IMG/VR virus record: IMGVR_UViG_3300015245_000002 | Location: 19,745 to 83,744 of that record | DNA length: 64,000 nucleotides | DNA from: a virus | Reading direction: 5' to 3' (one strand) | Shown: in pieces, positions 54,908 to 63,820 of the stretch | Layout: every line of letters starts with the position of its first letter | Numbering within the stretch: the first letter of the stretch is position 1 | The notes under the pieces: generated by a model | The model's input: only the letters and a program-made list of their open reading frames with translations | What the model was told of the DNA's origin: nothing | Databases searched by the model: none | Program-made: the position numbers and the translations under genes

Positions 54908-56875
54908 GTGTCGACGGCTACCGATCCGTCGCCTCGCCGATCGCCGCGCGCGGCGTATGCGGCGGCGGTGTTCACGGTACCTGCGGATCTCACCGTTCCG
55001 ACGCCGCAGGCAACGCGCGCGGTCTACCCGGATCGGGTGCCGGGCCTGCCGTCACTTGCGGCCTACATGCCCGCGGTGTTCTCGCCGCAGCATCAGATCA
55101 CTGCTCCGACGCCGCAGGCACTAAACGGGGTGTTTCCGAGTTCGCTGCCTGGGCGTCCATGGCGCGCGGCCTACATGCCTGCGGTGTTCTCGCCGCAGCA
55201 TTTTATTACGCCGGTCACACCACCGACTCCAGGATTCGGTCCGCAAGGCGTCGCGACGCTTGAGCTCGGGCTCGAGCCGGGCACCAAGATCACCTACTCG
55301 TGGCCAACCGCCATTTTCAAGAGCTACAACGGCAACGAGCAACGGATCTCGCTTGGCGCGATCCCAAGGATCAAGATCGAAGGCGTCGCGTTTCTGCACG
55401 ATACACAGAGCCGCGACGTCCGCTCGGCGCTGATGCGATACGCGGCCCAAGGCTCGGTATTCCTCCTCGGCATGTCCAACGAGGAGGTTCGCGTCGCGGT
55501 CGACAGCGTGAACACGACGATCACGTTGAACAGCACGAGGAACGTGGACTGGCTCCAGGTGGGCCAGCGCGCGCTCGTGGTTGCGGGGGACGATACGTCC
55601 GTGAGCGTGGTGATCCAGTCCGTGTCGTCGCCGACGACCGTCGAGATCGCCACGTTCAATTCCTCGGGGTCGCCGACGTTTGGCGTCCTCGGTAGCATTG
55701 GCCTCGCCGGGGCGCGCTTCATGCCGCTTCTACAGGTCGTGCTCGAACCGCAGCAAGGGTTCGCGCGCTACCCCGTGGGCGCCGACCTCTGGTCGATCAA
55801 TGCCACGGCCAGCTCGTATGGTTGGGCAGGGACCGACAGCATGGGCATCGGCACGACAGTCACGACGTATTACAGTGGGCCCAATGTCGCGATCGCCAAC
55901 GTGACCGAGAACGATCTTGTCATCTGGGATCGCGGAAACGATGTCGAAGACACTGCGAGCGAGTCCATGCTGGCGCTGACCGAGCTCGTTGATCTGGGCG
56001 CGATCCCGTTCACGGCGGGTGCTGCGGTAAGCCCGGATTGGATGCGCACGATCAAATTTGCCTCAAGCGGCGTCGATGACTGGCAGTGGGCCAAGGGGAT
56101 CTTGCGCCATTGCCGCGGCGCCCAGGTCGCGTTTGCGTTGCCCAGTGGTCGCGCGGATCTGATCTACCTCGGCGTGGCGCCACCCAGCGTGACCCCGGGC
56201 GGGATCATGGTCGCGAGCGGCGCGGTCGCCGGCGGAAACGACTACCAGGCATGGTTCGCCTCCGGGCTCTACACACGGCTCGCGCTGACTCTTTCGACCG
56301 GCTCGATGCAGTACGTCACCGTGCGATCCGTGGTCGACGACAATGCCGGGACGCTCACGCTCACACTTGACCAGTCACTCGATGGCGTAGTGACCAAGGT
56401 TGCGTTCCTCGAACAGGTCAGGCTGGAGAGCGGCGACGTTGAGACGACCTGGGACAGCGGCCAGTTCGCGATCGAGATGCAGGCACGGGTGAGCCGCGAA
56501 GTGCTGACGCTGCAGCGCGGTGTCCTGTTCGACAAGATCATCTCGATTTTCAATCCGAACACCTTCCCGCTGCCCCCGGATGACCAGACCTTCGGGGGTG
56601 CGCTGGGTCAGAACACGTTGATCAACTGGAGCGGCGATCGTGGCTGCAATCTCTGCGGGATCACGAACAGCTCCGGGATCTACGCCAACGGGCTGGTCGT
56701 GTGCGTGGTCAACGTCGGGAACACCTCGCAGACGTTCATCACGTCGCCTGAAAACACAGGGTTCCCGGCGTTCGTGCGCCTGCAGGGCAAGCTCCACGTC
56801 GATACCGGGATCGCGATCTGGTACCGCTATGATGCGTTCATCCAGCGTTGGGTTCAGTTCGCCTGCACGGGTTGA
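54908..56875 (+). CDS. Distal tail protein with repeated N-terminus
   Basis: A 655-residue protein. N-terminal Pro-rich repeats end in AAYMPAVFSPQH twice and a third degenerate copy. The body (PRIKIEGVAFLHDTQSRDVR, TWDSGQFAIEMQARVSREVL) and its location before the BR0599 gene suggest a distal tail or baseplate component. GTG start. Confidence 0.6.
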   Translation: MSTATDPSPRRSPRAAYAAAVFTVPADLTVPTPQATRAVYPDRVPGLPSLAAYMPAVFSPQHQITAPTPQALNGVFPSSLPGRPWRAAYMPAVFSPQHFITPVTPPTPGFGPQGVATLELGLEPGTKITYSWPTAIFKSYNGNEQRISLGAIPRIKIEGVAFLHDTQSRDVRSALMRYAAQGSVFLLGMSNEEVRVAVDSVNTTITLNSTRNVDWLQVGQRALVVAGDDTSVSVVIQSVSSPTTVEIATFNSSGSPTFGVLGSIGLAGARFMPLLQVVLEPQQGFARYPVGADLWSINATASSYGWAGTDSMGIGTTVTTYYSGPNVAIANVTENDLVIWDRGNDVEDTASESMLALTELVDLGAIPFTAGAAVSPDWMRTIKFASSGVDDWQWAKGILRHCRGAQVAFALPSGRADLIYLGVAPPSVTPGGIMVASGAVAGGNDYQAWFASGLYTRLALTLSTGSMQYVTVRSVVDDNAGTLTLTLDQSLDGVVTKVAFLEQVRLESGDVETTWDSGQFAIEMQARVSREVLTLQRGVLFDKIISIFNPNTFPLPPDDQTFGGALGQNTLINWSGDRGCNLCGITNSSGIYANGLVVCVVNVGNTSQTFITSPENTGFPAFVRLQGKLHVDTGIAIWYRYDAFIQRWVQFACTG

Positions 56876-56909
56876 GTTTTCGCCCCGGGGCCGCGCGGTC
56901 GCTGACGAT
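56875..56909 (+). promoter_or_regulatory. Late promoter element, 56916 gene
   Basis: AGTTTTCGCCCC (56875-56886), 17 bases, GACGAT (56904-56909), six bases to ATG 56916. Confidence 0.7.
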
Positions 56910-56915
56910 GGCTGT

Positions 56916-57269
56916 ATGGGGCTACCCCTATTCGGCACGGTCATCGACTACAGCGTCGCGAGTAACAACTCGGAGATCGTGCTCGCGCTGGGCACGGTCA
57001 CGTTCGTCAACCTGACCAGCAGCAGCGATTTTCTCAACGTCATCGGGATCCAGAACACCGGCGGCAACGTCGACGGATTTCTGGTTTGCTTCGTCAACAA
57101 GGGTCCGTTCGGGATCGTTTTCTTACACAACTCGTCGCTCGAGTCCACGGTCGGGAATCGTCTCCTGAATTTCAGCCTCGCGAGCAAGCTGATCGCGAGC
57201 GCGACGTCAGCGGCGTGGCGTTACGACGGCGGCACGAACCGCTGGCATCACCTCTGGAGCTCGTTCTGA
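56916..57269 (+). CDS. Small beta-rich virion protein
   Basis: A 117-residue protein (TVIDYSVASNNSEIVLALGT, GNVDGFLVCFVNKGPFGIVF). Resembles the C-terminal part of the 54908 protein (VVCVVNVGNTSQTF; WYRYDAFIQRWVQF vs WRYDGGTNRWHHLW), so it may be a duplicated tail domain. Confidence 0.6.
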   Translation: MGLPLFGTVIDYSVASNNSEIVLALGTVTFVNLTSSSDFLNVIGIQNTGGNVDGFLVCFVNKGPFGIVFLHNSSLESTVGNRLLNFSLASKLIASATSAAWRYDGGTNRWHHLWSSF

Positions 57270-57270
57270 T

Positions 57271-58152
57271 ATGGCGACGACATTTGACGAAGACGAGCGC
57301 TCGACGAGCCAGAGTCGTCCGATTGATCTCTTCACGATCATGACGCCCACGACCGGGACGTACCGGATCACGTCACACGAGACCGATGTCTCCTATGGTG
57401 GGTTCACGTACACCGCCACCACCGCGAGTCGCGGCAATTTCGCGCTGCAACCGGACAGCTCACAGAACGAGCTCATCGTCTACCTGCCGATCTCGCATCC
57501 GTTCGTCCAACGCTTCGCCAGCGGGATCCCGGAGATGGGCGTAACGATCACGCTGGTTCGGATGCAGTCGCTGAGCGCCCAGGCCGGTCAGTTGTGGACC
57601 GGATACGCGCAGTCGCTGAGTGTTGACGGTCATGTCGCGATGATCCGCGTGCCAGGCCTGACCGCGGATGCGTTCAAGACACAGTTACCGACGGTCGGGG
57701 CTCATACCACGTGCAACCATCGGCTGTTCGACGGGCGCTGTGCACCGAATCCCGGCGGGGAGTGGCCGACGGGGCTGGGGGCAGGGAGTGGCGGTCCGGA
57801 TTTTGCGGCGTTTCAAATTTCGAGCTCGATTGCGTCGGTATCAGCTGACGGCAAGACGATCACACTGTCATCAATTGGCGATAATCAGGATAGATGGGCG
57901 CAGTACGGAAGGATCATTCTCAGCAACGGAGATGCACGTTATATTGTTAATCAGATCGGAACTACGATTACGATTACGAAACCGTTCTACTCGATAACTA
58001 CTGGCGTAGTGATTGAGTCTGGATGCGATCATTCTATCTTTGCCTGCAATGCTAAGTTCAACAACATCTACAATTTTGGCGGTCATGCGCGGATGACCTC
58101 AGAGTCCGATCCGTGGCATCCGGGCGGACTCGGAATCGTGGTTCAGGTCTGA
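57271..58152 (+). CDS. Baseplate hub protein (DUF2163 / BR0599 family)
   Basis: A 293-residue protein. The C-terminal half has the BR0599-type Cys motif (TTCNHRLFDGRCAPNPGG and FACNAKFNNIYNFGGHARMT), as in gene-transfer-agent and siphophage tail tips. Residues 1-150 are the DUF2163 beta domain (DLFTIMTPTTGTYRITSHE). Codon use is slightly AT-richer near the end. Confidence 0.75.
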   Translation: MATTFDEDERSTSQSRPIDLFTIMTPTTGTYRITSHETDVSYGGFTYTATTASRGNFALQPDSSQNELIVYLPISHPFVQRFASGIPEMGVTITLVRMQSLSAQAGQLWTGYAQSLSVDGHVAMIRVPGLTADAFKTQLPTVGAHTTCNHRLFDGRCAPNPGGEWPTGLGAGSGGPDFAAFQISSSIASVSADGKTITLSSIGDNQDRWAQYGRIILSNGDARYIVNQIGTTITITKPFYSITTGVVIESGCDHSIFACNAKFNNIYNFGGHARMTSESDPWHPGGLGIVVQV

Positions 58153-58153
58153 A

Positions 58154-59815
58154 ATGTGGGGCCTAATCATCGAAGCCGCGATTCTGACTGGCTCATATAT
58201 CTATCATCGTTGGTTCGAGGATCAGCCGGCGGTGTTGCGCTGGCAACCAATGGTGCTGCCTCGCACCGCGGAGGGCACACCGCTGCCGCTCGTTTATGGC
58301 AGTTGTCGAGTCCGAAATCCGGTGATGGTCTGGTCGGGCAACAACATCACTCCGGGGGATGCATATCATCCGTTTGATCCCGGAGTCGGAGACGGCGGAG
58401 TAAATCCGCAAAATCCAATCGCGGACCATTTCAGTGTCGATATGATCTTCGTGCTGGGGATTCCTCCATATTCTCCGCCGAATACCCAATTTTCAGCTGG
58501 TGCTGCGTTTGTCGGACTGTGGTACGGAGATTCCAGAGTACTAAATCTATTCACAGATAAAACTGATGGCCTCGGTGGGCAGATTGGATCCGAACTGACT
58601 AGGTTCTATGCTGGTCGTTTGTTTTTCCCGGGAGAGATCGGACAGGATCTGACTCCGCTTCAACGCGATGAGTTCAACATCGCCGGCATGTTCTATTCCG
58701 GAGACACCGCCGGAAAGTTCCCCCTCGATGCAACCGACATCCAGCCGTTCTTCATCTTCTTTGATCGTGGCGGTCTCGGTCAGATCCTCGCAACGTACCC
58801 GGACCGCGTTTACTATTCGACCAATGCTGGCGCCGGTAATTGCTCCGCCTTGACTGCGCTCACACAGGCCGGCGACGCCAACAAGATGGGCGCAATACGC
58901 AATCAGGTCGGTGTGTACCTGCACGTCGGACTTGGCCAATCGTCATCGATTAGCGGATTCTCATTCGAGATCTATGCGACGACAAACTTTACGGCCTCTG
59001 ACCTCGGCATCGCAGACTGGCGCTCGCCGACAGGTATCCACATCGATATGCGCTCCGAATGTGATCCTGCTGCAGTGCTCTACGATATTCTCACGAGCTC
59101 GTGGGGCAAGCTTGGGATCGGGACGACACGCATCGATATCGCCAGTTTTCAGTCCGCGAGCCAGACACTGTTCGACGAGTTTAATGGCTACTCGAGGTGC
59201 ATCGACCAGGGGACCGACGCATCACAAATCATTCAAGAGCTGCTCCAGCAGATGGATGCTGTGCTCTATGAGGAACCGTCGTCTGGTAAGTTGACGCTCA
59301 AACTGATCCGGTTCGATTACAATTCGGCGTTGCTTGATGATGTGAACCCAGGCAACGCAACGCCGGAGGGCTCCGGATGGTATTCAGTGCAGTCGTGGGC
59401 CGAGGTGACGAATCAGGTTAAGATCACCTGGACGAACCGCAGCCTATCCTATCAGGACGCGATAGTCACCGCGCAGGATTCGGTCGTTGCAATCAATAAC
59501 GGTGGCCGGATTCGCACTGCGTCGCTGTCGTTTCCTGGTGTCTGCACCTCGACGTCGGCAACGCGAATTGCAGCCCGCGAACTCAATGCGATAAGCCAGC
59601 CGATGGTCAAGGCAACGGTCAAGGTCAGCCGAGCATTTTACCAGCACCGCCCCGGAGATGTTGTCACGTTCACGTGGCCGGATCTGGGGATCAACAAAAT
59701 GGTCATGCGAATCGCCGGGGTTGACTTCGGCCAACTTCATGATCCGTCGATTACGATGCAACTAATGCGGGACGTGTTCGACGTGCAGGGCGGTGCCTTC
59801 CCCTACAATCGATGA
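58154..59815 (+). CDS. Tail tip / host-specificity protein
   Basis: A 553-residue protein. N-terminal RTAEGTPLPLVYGSCRVRNP is the pattern of J-like or GTA gp15-like tip proteins; hydrophobic N-terminus (LIIEAAILTGSYIYHRW). Central hub repeats and a C-terminal Ig-like part (VKATVKVSRAFYQHRPGDVV). Probably contacts the host receptor. AT-richer than neighbours. Confidence 0.7.
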   Translation: MWGLIIEAAILTGSYIYHRWFEDQPAVLRWQPMVLPRTAEGTPLPLVYGSCRVRNPVMVWSGNNITPGDAYHPFDPGVGDGGVNPQNPIADHFSVDMIFVLGIPPYSPPNTQFSAGAAFVGLWYGDSRVLNLFTDKTDGLGGQIGSELTRFYAGRLFFPGEIGQDLTPLQRDEFNIAGMFYSGDTAGKFPLDATDIQPFFIFFDRGGLGQILATYPDRVYYSTNAGAGNCSALTALTQAGDANKMGAIRNQVGVYLHVGLGQSSSISGFSFEIYATTNFTASDLGIADWRSPTGIHIDMRSECDPAAVLYDILTSSWGKLGIGTTRIDIASFQSASQTLFDEFNGYSRCIDQGTDASQIIQELLQQMDAVLYEEPSSGKLTLKLIRFDYNSALLDDVNPGNATPEGSGWYSVQSWAEVTNQVKITWTNRSLSYQDAIVTAQDSVVAINNGGRIRTASLSFPGVCTSTSATRIAARELNAISQPMVKATVKVSRAFYQHRPGDVVTFTWPDLGINKMVMRIAGVDFGQLHDPSITMQLMRDVFDVQGGAFPYNR

Positions 59816-59845
59816 ATCGACCCCCGCCCGCCGCCGAGCGAACCT
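59812..59845 (+). promoter_or_regulatory. Late promoter element, 59852 gene
   Basis: ATGAATCGACCC (59812-59823), 16 bases, GAACCT (59840-59845), six bases to GTG 59852. One of the weaker copies. Confidence 0.5.
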
Positions 59846-59851
59846 CATCCG

Positions 59852-60715
59852 GTGAGCTACCCCGGCGCGCAACACTCGGCATCGCGATGGACCGCGACCG
59901 TGTACTCGATTGCGGCCAGTACGCGGCCGGCGGTCGGCATGGGCACGAGTACCACGCCGGGGAACAACACGTACGGGACCGCCGTCACACTGATCAGCGG
60001 TGCGAACCTGACCTTCGACTGCTGCGAGTTGGTGGTCTGCGTCAACAATGCCGCGATTTCGGCTACGGCGCGCGACACCGTTGCCGCGCTGCTCGTTGAT
60101 CCAGCTGGCGGAGCGTCGTTTACCTCGATCGCGGATCTGGTCTGCGGTCCATGCTCTGGATACGTCACCGCGAACGTCGGTTTTGGCGGCACGATATTCC
60201 GCCTCCCGCTTTGGATCAAAGCCGGAACGAGCATCGGCATCGCCACGGCGGTGAACTCAGCCACGGTCACCGCGCTCAATGCGTTCTGTCGCGTCAATGG
60301 CCAGCCGAGCGATCCGCGGACCGCGCCGTTCATCGGTACCTATATCGACCAGTTCGGCGTGTCGCTGGCGACTAGCGCCGGCACGACCGTCACGCCGGGC
60401 ACGACCACCGATGGCGCCTACGCGCTCATCGGTACGACAACGCGCCCCCTGTACGCGCTCGAGTTCGGCTACGGCATCAACGATGCGACCATGACCGCTG
60501 CGGTTTGCGATGTCGACATCGCCGCAGGGGACGGCACCACGAACACCGTGATCATTCCGAGGTGGCCGGTGGCGACGAGCGCCATCGAGGCGGTCTCGAA
60601 GTTCCCGGCCCTGGCCTACACCTCGATCGCTGCCAATGTGGGGCTCTACGCGCGGGCGCAGTGCTCGAATACGCCTGACAGCGCAAACTCGGTTGCAATC
60701 TACGGAGTTGGGTGA
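59852..60715 (+). CDS. Tail fibre or virion protein
   Basis: A 287-residue Thr/Ala-rich beta protein from GTG 59852 (TVYSIAASTRPAVGMGTSTT, MTAAVCDVDIAAGDGTTNTV). Likely a fibre or decoration domain of the tail tip. No family recognised. Confidence 0.6.
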   Translation: MSYPGAQHSASRWTATVYSIAASTRPAVGMGTSTTPGNNTYGTAVTLISGANLTFDCCELVVCVNNAAISATARDTVAALLVDPAGGASFTSIADLVCGPCSGYVTANVGFGGTIFRLPLWIKAGTSIGIATAVNSATVTALNAFCRVNGQPSDPRTAPFIGTYIDQFGVSLATSAGTTVTPGTTTDGAYALIGTTTRPLYALEFGYGINDATMTAAVCDVDIAAGDGTTNTVIIPRWPVATSAIEAVSKFPALAYTSIAANVGLYARAQCSNTPDSANSVAIYGVG

Positions 60716-60718
60716 ACC

Positions 60719-61849
60719 ATGGCTGTTCCGTTTACCCCGACGACAGGTAGCGCGAGTGCCGGCGCGAGCGAGATCTCGTTGATCAGTGGGACGACGTCGT
60801 TACAGGCGTCAACCACGGCTGGTGATGTCGAGATCTGGATCGATCTGTCCAACATGGTGGTGGGTGACCAGTACCAGGTTCGCCTCGTCGAGAAGGTGAA
60901 CGGGGGCACGGCTGCCAACGCGTTCATCTCCTTCCCCAAGGATGTCCAGGTCGGGCTGTACCGGGTCGGTCCGTTGCGCGTAAGCGAGGGGTGGGATCCG
61001 CGTCTGAAACTGACGAGCGGTAGCGCGCGTACCGTCAACTGGTCGATCCGCCAGTACGTCGGCGATGTCAACGCGCTCACGCTCGGCTCGGGCGCGGTGA
61101 CCGCGACGGCGATCGCCAGTTCGGCCATCACGAGCGCGAAGTTCGCGACCGATGCGCTCGATTCGAATGCGCTTGCGGCCAGTGCTGTCACAGAGATCCA
61201 GACCGGACTCGCGACGTCAACGGCGCTCGCCAGTGTGCAGACCGACACGACGACGCTCACAGGGCGCCTGACGAGCACTAGGGCCGGACTGCTGGATAAT
61301 CTCGACGCGACAGTCTCCAGTCGAGCGGCATCGGCCACGGCGCTGTCAACCGCCACATGGACGAATGCCCGTGCAGCCGAGATCGACAACCTCGACGCAG
61401 CGGTGACCACGCGCGCGCCGGCCAGCACCGCGCTTAGCACCGCCACGTGGACCAACACGCTCGCCGCGCTGATCACTTCCATGCTCGATGTCGCGGTCAG
61501 TACTCGGGCATCGGCTGCGGCGCTCGCTGCGGTCGCTGCGCAGTTACCGGCCACGCTCGACGGTAGCGGGAATATCAAGGCCGGGGTGCAGTCGATCGTG
61601 GGTGCAGCTGCGACGACGATCGCCGACACGGTGATGAACTACGCGATCGAATCCGGCTGGACCAACGCGGCAACGTTCATCACACAGGCGCGCGTCATGT
61701 TCGGCATCATCGTGAATAAGGCGAGCGGCCTGGCTATCACGACCGGAAGTACCGAGCACTTTCGCAACGCGGCAGACACCAAGGATCGCGCTGTTTACGC
61801 AGTCGCCACCGATGGCACGCGTACCCCGACCACCGTGGACGGGACCTGA
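60719..61849 (+). CDS. Tail fibre with coiled repeats
   Basis: A 376-residue protein. Residues 1-110 form a head domain (VAVPFTP-like, LISGTTSLQASTTAGDVEIW). Then repeats of the type TALSTATWTNARAAEIDNLD, AAVTTRAPASTALSTATWTN form a long coiled stalk. Typical fibre stalk; binding domain not evident. Confidence 0.7.
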   Translation: MAVPFTPTTGSASAGASEISLISGTTSLQASTTAGDVEIWIDLSNMVVGDQYQVRLVEKVNGGTAANAFISFPKDVQVGLYRVGPLRVSEGWDPRLKLTSGSARTVNWSIRQYVGDVNALTLGSGAVTATAIASSAITSAKFATDALDSNALAASAVTEIQTGLATSTALASVQTDTTTLTGRLTSTRAGLLDNLDATVSSRAASATALSTATWTNARAAEIDNLDAAVTTRAPASTALSTATWTNTLAALITSMLDVAVSTRASAAALAAVAAQLPATLDGSGNIKAGVQSIVGAAATTIADTVMNYAIESGWTNAATFITQARVMFGIIVNKASGLAITTGSTEHFRNAADTKDRAVYAVATDGTRTPTTVDGT

Positions 61850-62049
61850 TGCATCTGGGGCAACATTTCGGGCAGCATGTGGGCCAGCACTTCGGTGCGA
61901 TCGGCGGGCCGATCGTCCTCGCGCCGACGCTACCGATCTGCGTGCACGTCACCTCGCTGTCCACGCTCTGCGCCGTCTCCGCAGGCATGAGCGTGCAGAT
62001 AATCGACAACAGCATCCACGCGACGATCGTGCGAGGCCCCTGTGACTGA
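61849..62049 (+). CDS. Small protein with GQHF repeats
   Basis: A 66-residue protein starting HLGQHFGQHVGQHFGAIGG, a His-rich short repeat that may bind metal, then a hydrophobic stretch. Overlaps the fibre stop and the next start. Unknown. Confidence 0.5.
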   Translation: MHLGQHFGQHVGQHFGAIGGPIVLAPTLPICVHVTSLSTLCAVSAGMSVQIIDNSIHATIVRGPCD

Positions 62050-62362
62050 TTCGATCACATTCCAGATTCGCCAAGGGGATTTGCTGCCAGCGATCACGGT
62101 GCAAGTCTTCAACGTGATCGGCGCGGTTGATCTCACTGCGTTCAGTGGTGGAATCACGTTCCGCATGGTCAAGGGTACGACAGTGATCACGGGCGCTGCG
62201 AGCGGTACCTCGGGTGGGCTCGCCACGTATCAGTGGCAGAACGGCAACACGGACATCGCCGGGATCTATGCCGCAGTGTTTGTCGGCATCGACGGTGGTG
62301 GTAGGCACGAGACGTTTCCGACCGCGCAGAACCTGTCCGTAGTGATCGTCGCGGCGATTTAG
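62042..62362 (+). CDS. Baseplate upper protein-like (BppU N-terminal type)
   Basis: A 106-residue beta protein from GTG 62042: ITFQIRQGDLLPAITVQVFN, GGITFRMVKGTTVITGAAS, a pattern shared by BppU-type fibre attachment domains. Probably anchors the adjacent fibre or beta-helix protein. Confidence 0.65.
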   Translation: MTDSITFQIRQGDLLPAITVQVFNVIGAVDLTAFSGGITFRMVKGTTVITGAASGTSGGLATYQWQNGNTDIAGIYAAVFVGIDGGGRHETFPTAQNLSVVIVAAI

Positions 62363-62389
62363 ACCCCCTCGGCCTGGTCGGGTGAGCCT
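62355..62389 (+). promoter_or_regulatory. Late promoter element, beta-helix gene
   Basis: CGATTTAGACCC (62355-62366), 17 bases, GAGCCT (62384-62389), six bases to GTG 62396. Confidence 0.6.
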
Positions 62390-62395
62390 GCTTAC

Positions 62396-63820
62396 GTGAA
62401 CCGAATACTCTGTGTGCTGGTCGTCCTCGGTGCCTGCGGTGACAACCTCACCGAGCCGATCACCGGGGAATGGGTGGACTACGGTGCCGCAGCGAGCGGT
62501 CCGCCGCACGCGCAGGACGTGACCGCTGTGATCTGCGACGGCACGACCGATACTCGAGCGGCCGTTCAGGCCGCAATCAACGCCGGTGGACTCGTCCAGC
62601 TACTCCCAGGTGGCGTCTGCGCTATCGCCGCGCCGAGCGCGGGCGCTGTCGCCGATCTCGTGCTGCCGCTGTGTCCTGTCGGCGAGACGTGCACGCTGGA
62701 CTGCGCCGGCAGCACGCTGCTCCAGGCGCCTGGCCAACCCCCGAGCGCGCGGCTCATCGATGTGTCCGGCGCCGGATGGACGATCCGCAACTGTGTGCTC
62801 GACGGCAATGCCGCGGCGCAGCCCCTGTGCGCGCTGACCAAAAACGGCGTCACGTCGCAGGTGCCATGTGAGCACCGGGCCGGCGTGTTCGGGCGCGCGC
62901 CGGTGACGATCGAGTTCGTCACGTCGCACAACTCGTCCGGGGACGGTTTCTCGCTGTACACCGGAACCGGCTACGTGCTGGATCACGTCACGGCGATCGG
63001 CAACCTGCGAGATGGTTTCAGCTGCGTCGGCAACGCTGGCGGGATCGCGATCACGAACTCCACGTTCACGGGTAACACGGCACAGCAGGTCGACCTCGAG
63101 CCGGCCACCTGCAACGATGTGACGTTGCGCGACTCGCTGCTCGACGGCGCCGGGGCGTCGAGCGACTATGTCCTGGCCATCGCGCACGGCGATCGCTTCG
63201 TCGCTGACCACAACGTCATCAATGGGCCGATCGACATCGTCCACTCGCACGGCGTTGTGCTCGAGCGCAACATCGGCACGAACACAACCACGAGTTCGAA
63301 CGTCCTCGTTTATGAGGACAGCGACGCACGGCTGACCGACAACACGTTCACTGCGACCGTGGCCAGGAGCGTGGTGCAGGTCACCGGGATCAGCGTTGCT
63401 GGCGCTCAGCCGTCGGCGACGCTGATCGGTAACACGCTGACGAGCAACGGCACCGCCGCCCTGGTCTATGCCCAGGGCGCGGGCACGATCACGTTGACCG
63501 GCAACACGCTGAACTGCACCACCGCGGGCCTCGCGGTCATGGCTCGGTCCTCGCTCCCGACGTTTTCATTCCAGCGTGTCGAGATGCGCGACAACGCGAT
63601 CGCGGGCTGTGCGCGGGCAATCGCGGTGAGCGGAATCGGCGGGACGGCGACGGTCGGCCAGTTGATCATGAGCGGCAACAGCGCAGGTACCGCGACGTCA
63701 ATCGCGGACGATGGTACCGGCGCGCTGCAGTTCGCGTTGGTCGATGCGCCAATCCTGAGGTGGCCGGTAGGCGCCGTCCTGACGGCCACGACGGCCGGAA
63801 CGATGATGACGCGGCCGTGA
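62396..63820 (+). CDS. Right-handed beta-helix protein with lipoprotein signal
   Basis: A 474-residue protein. The first 14 residues (VNRILCVLVVLGAC) are a lipoprotein signal with lipobox ending at C14, followed by GDNLTEP as in many myxobacterial lipoproteins. The body is a pectate-lyase-like beta helix with repeated N-x-(F/I) turns (ITNSTFTGNTAQQVDLEPAT, LTDNTFTATVARSVVQVTG). Either a tail spike that kept a host export signal or a host-surface lipoprotein. Expressed from a late-type element. Confidence 0.7.
   Translation: MNRILCVLVVLGACGDNLTEPITGEWVDYGAAASGPPHAQDVTAVICDGTTDTRAAVQAAINAGGLVQLLPGGVCAIAAPSAGAVADLVLPLCPVGETCTLDCAGSTLLQAPGQPPSARLIDVSGAGWTIRNCVLDGNAAAQPLCALTKNGVTSQVPCEHRAGVFGRAPVTIEFVTSHNSSGDGFSLYTGTGYVLDHVTAIGNLRDGFSCVGNAGGIAITNSTFTGNTAQQVDLEPATCNDVTLRDSLLDGAGASSDYVLAIAHGDRFVADHNVINGPIDIVHSHGVVLERNIGTNTTTSSNVLVYEDSDARLTDNTFTATVARSVVQVTGISVAGAQPSATLIGNTLTSNGTAALVYAQGAGTITLTGNTLNCTTAGLAVMARSSLPTFSFQRVEMRDNAIAGCARAIAVSGIGGTATVGQLIMSGNSAGTATSIADDGTGALQFALVDAPILRWPVGAVLTATTAGTMMTRP

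Noticed and set aside
37767-62395. Late elements interpreted as sigma54 (-24/-12) sites
   Set aside because: Sigma54 needs GG...GC separated by about 10 bases; these boxes are 17 bases apart and lack TGGCAC/TTGC.
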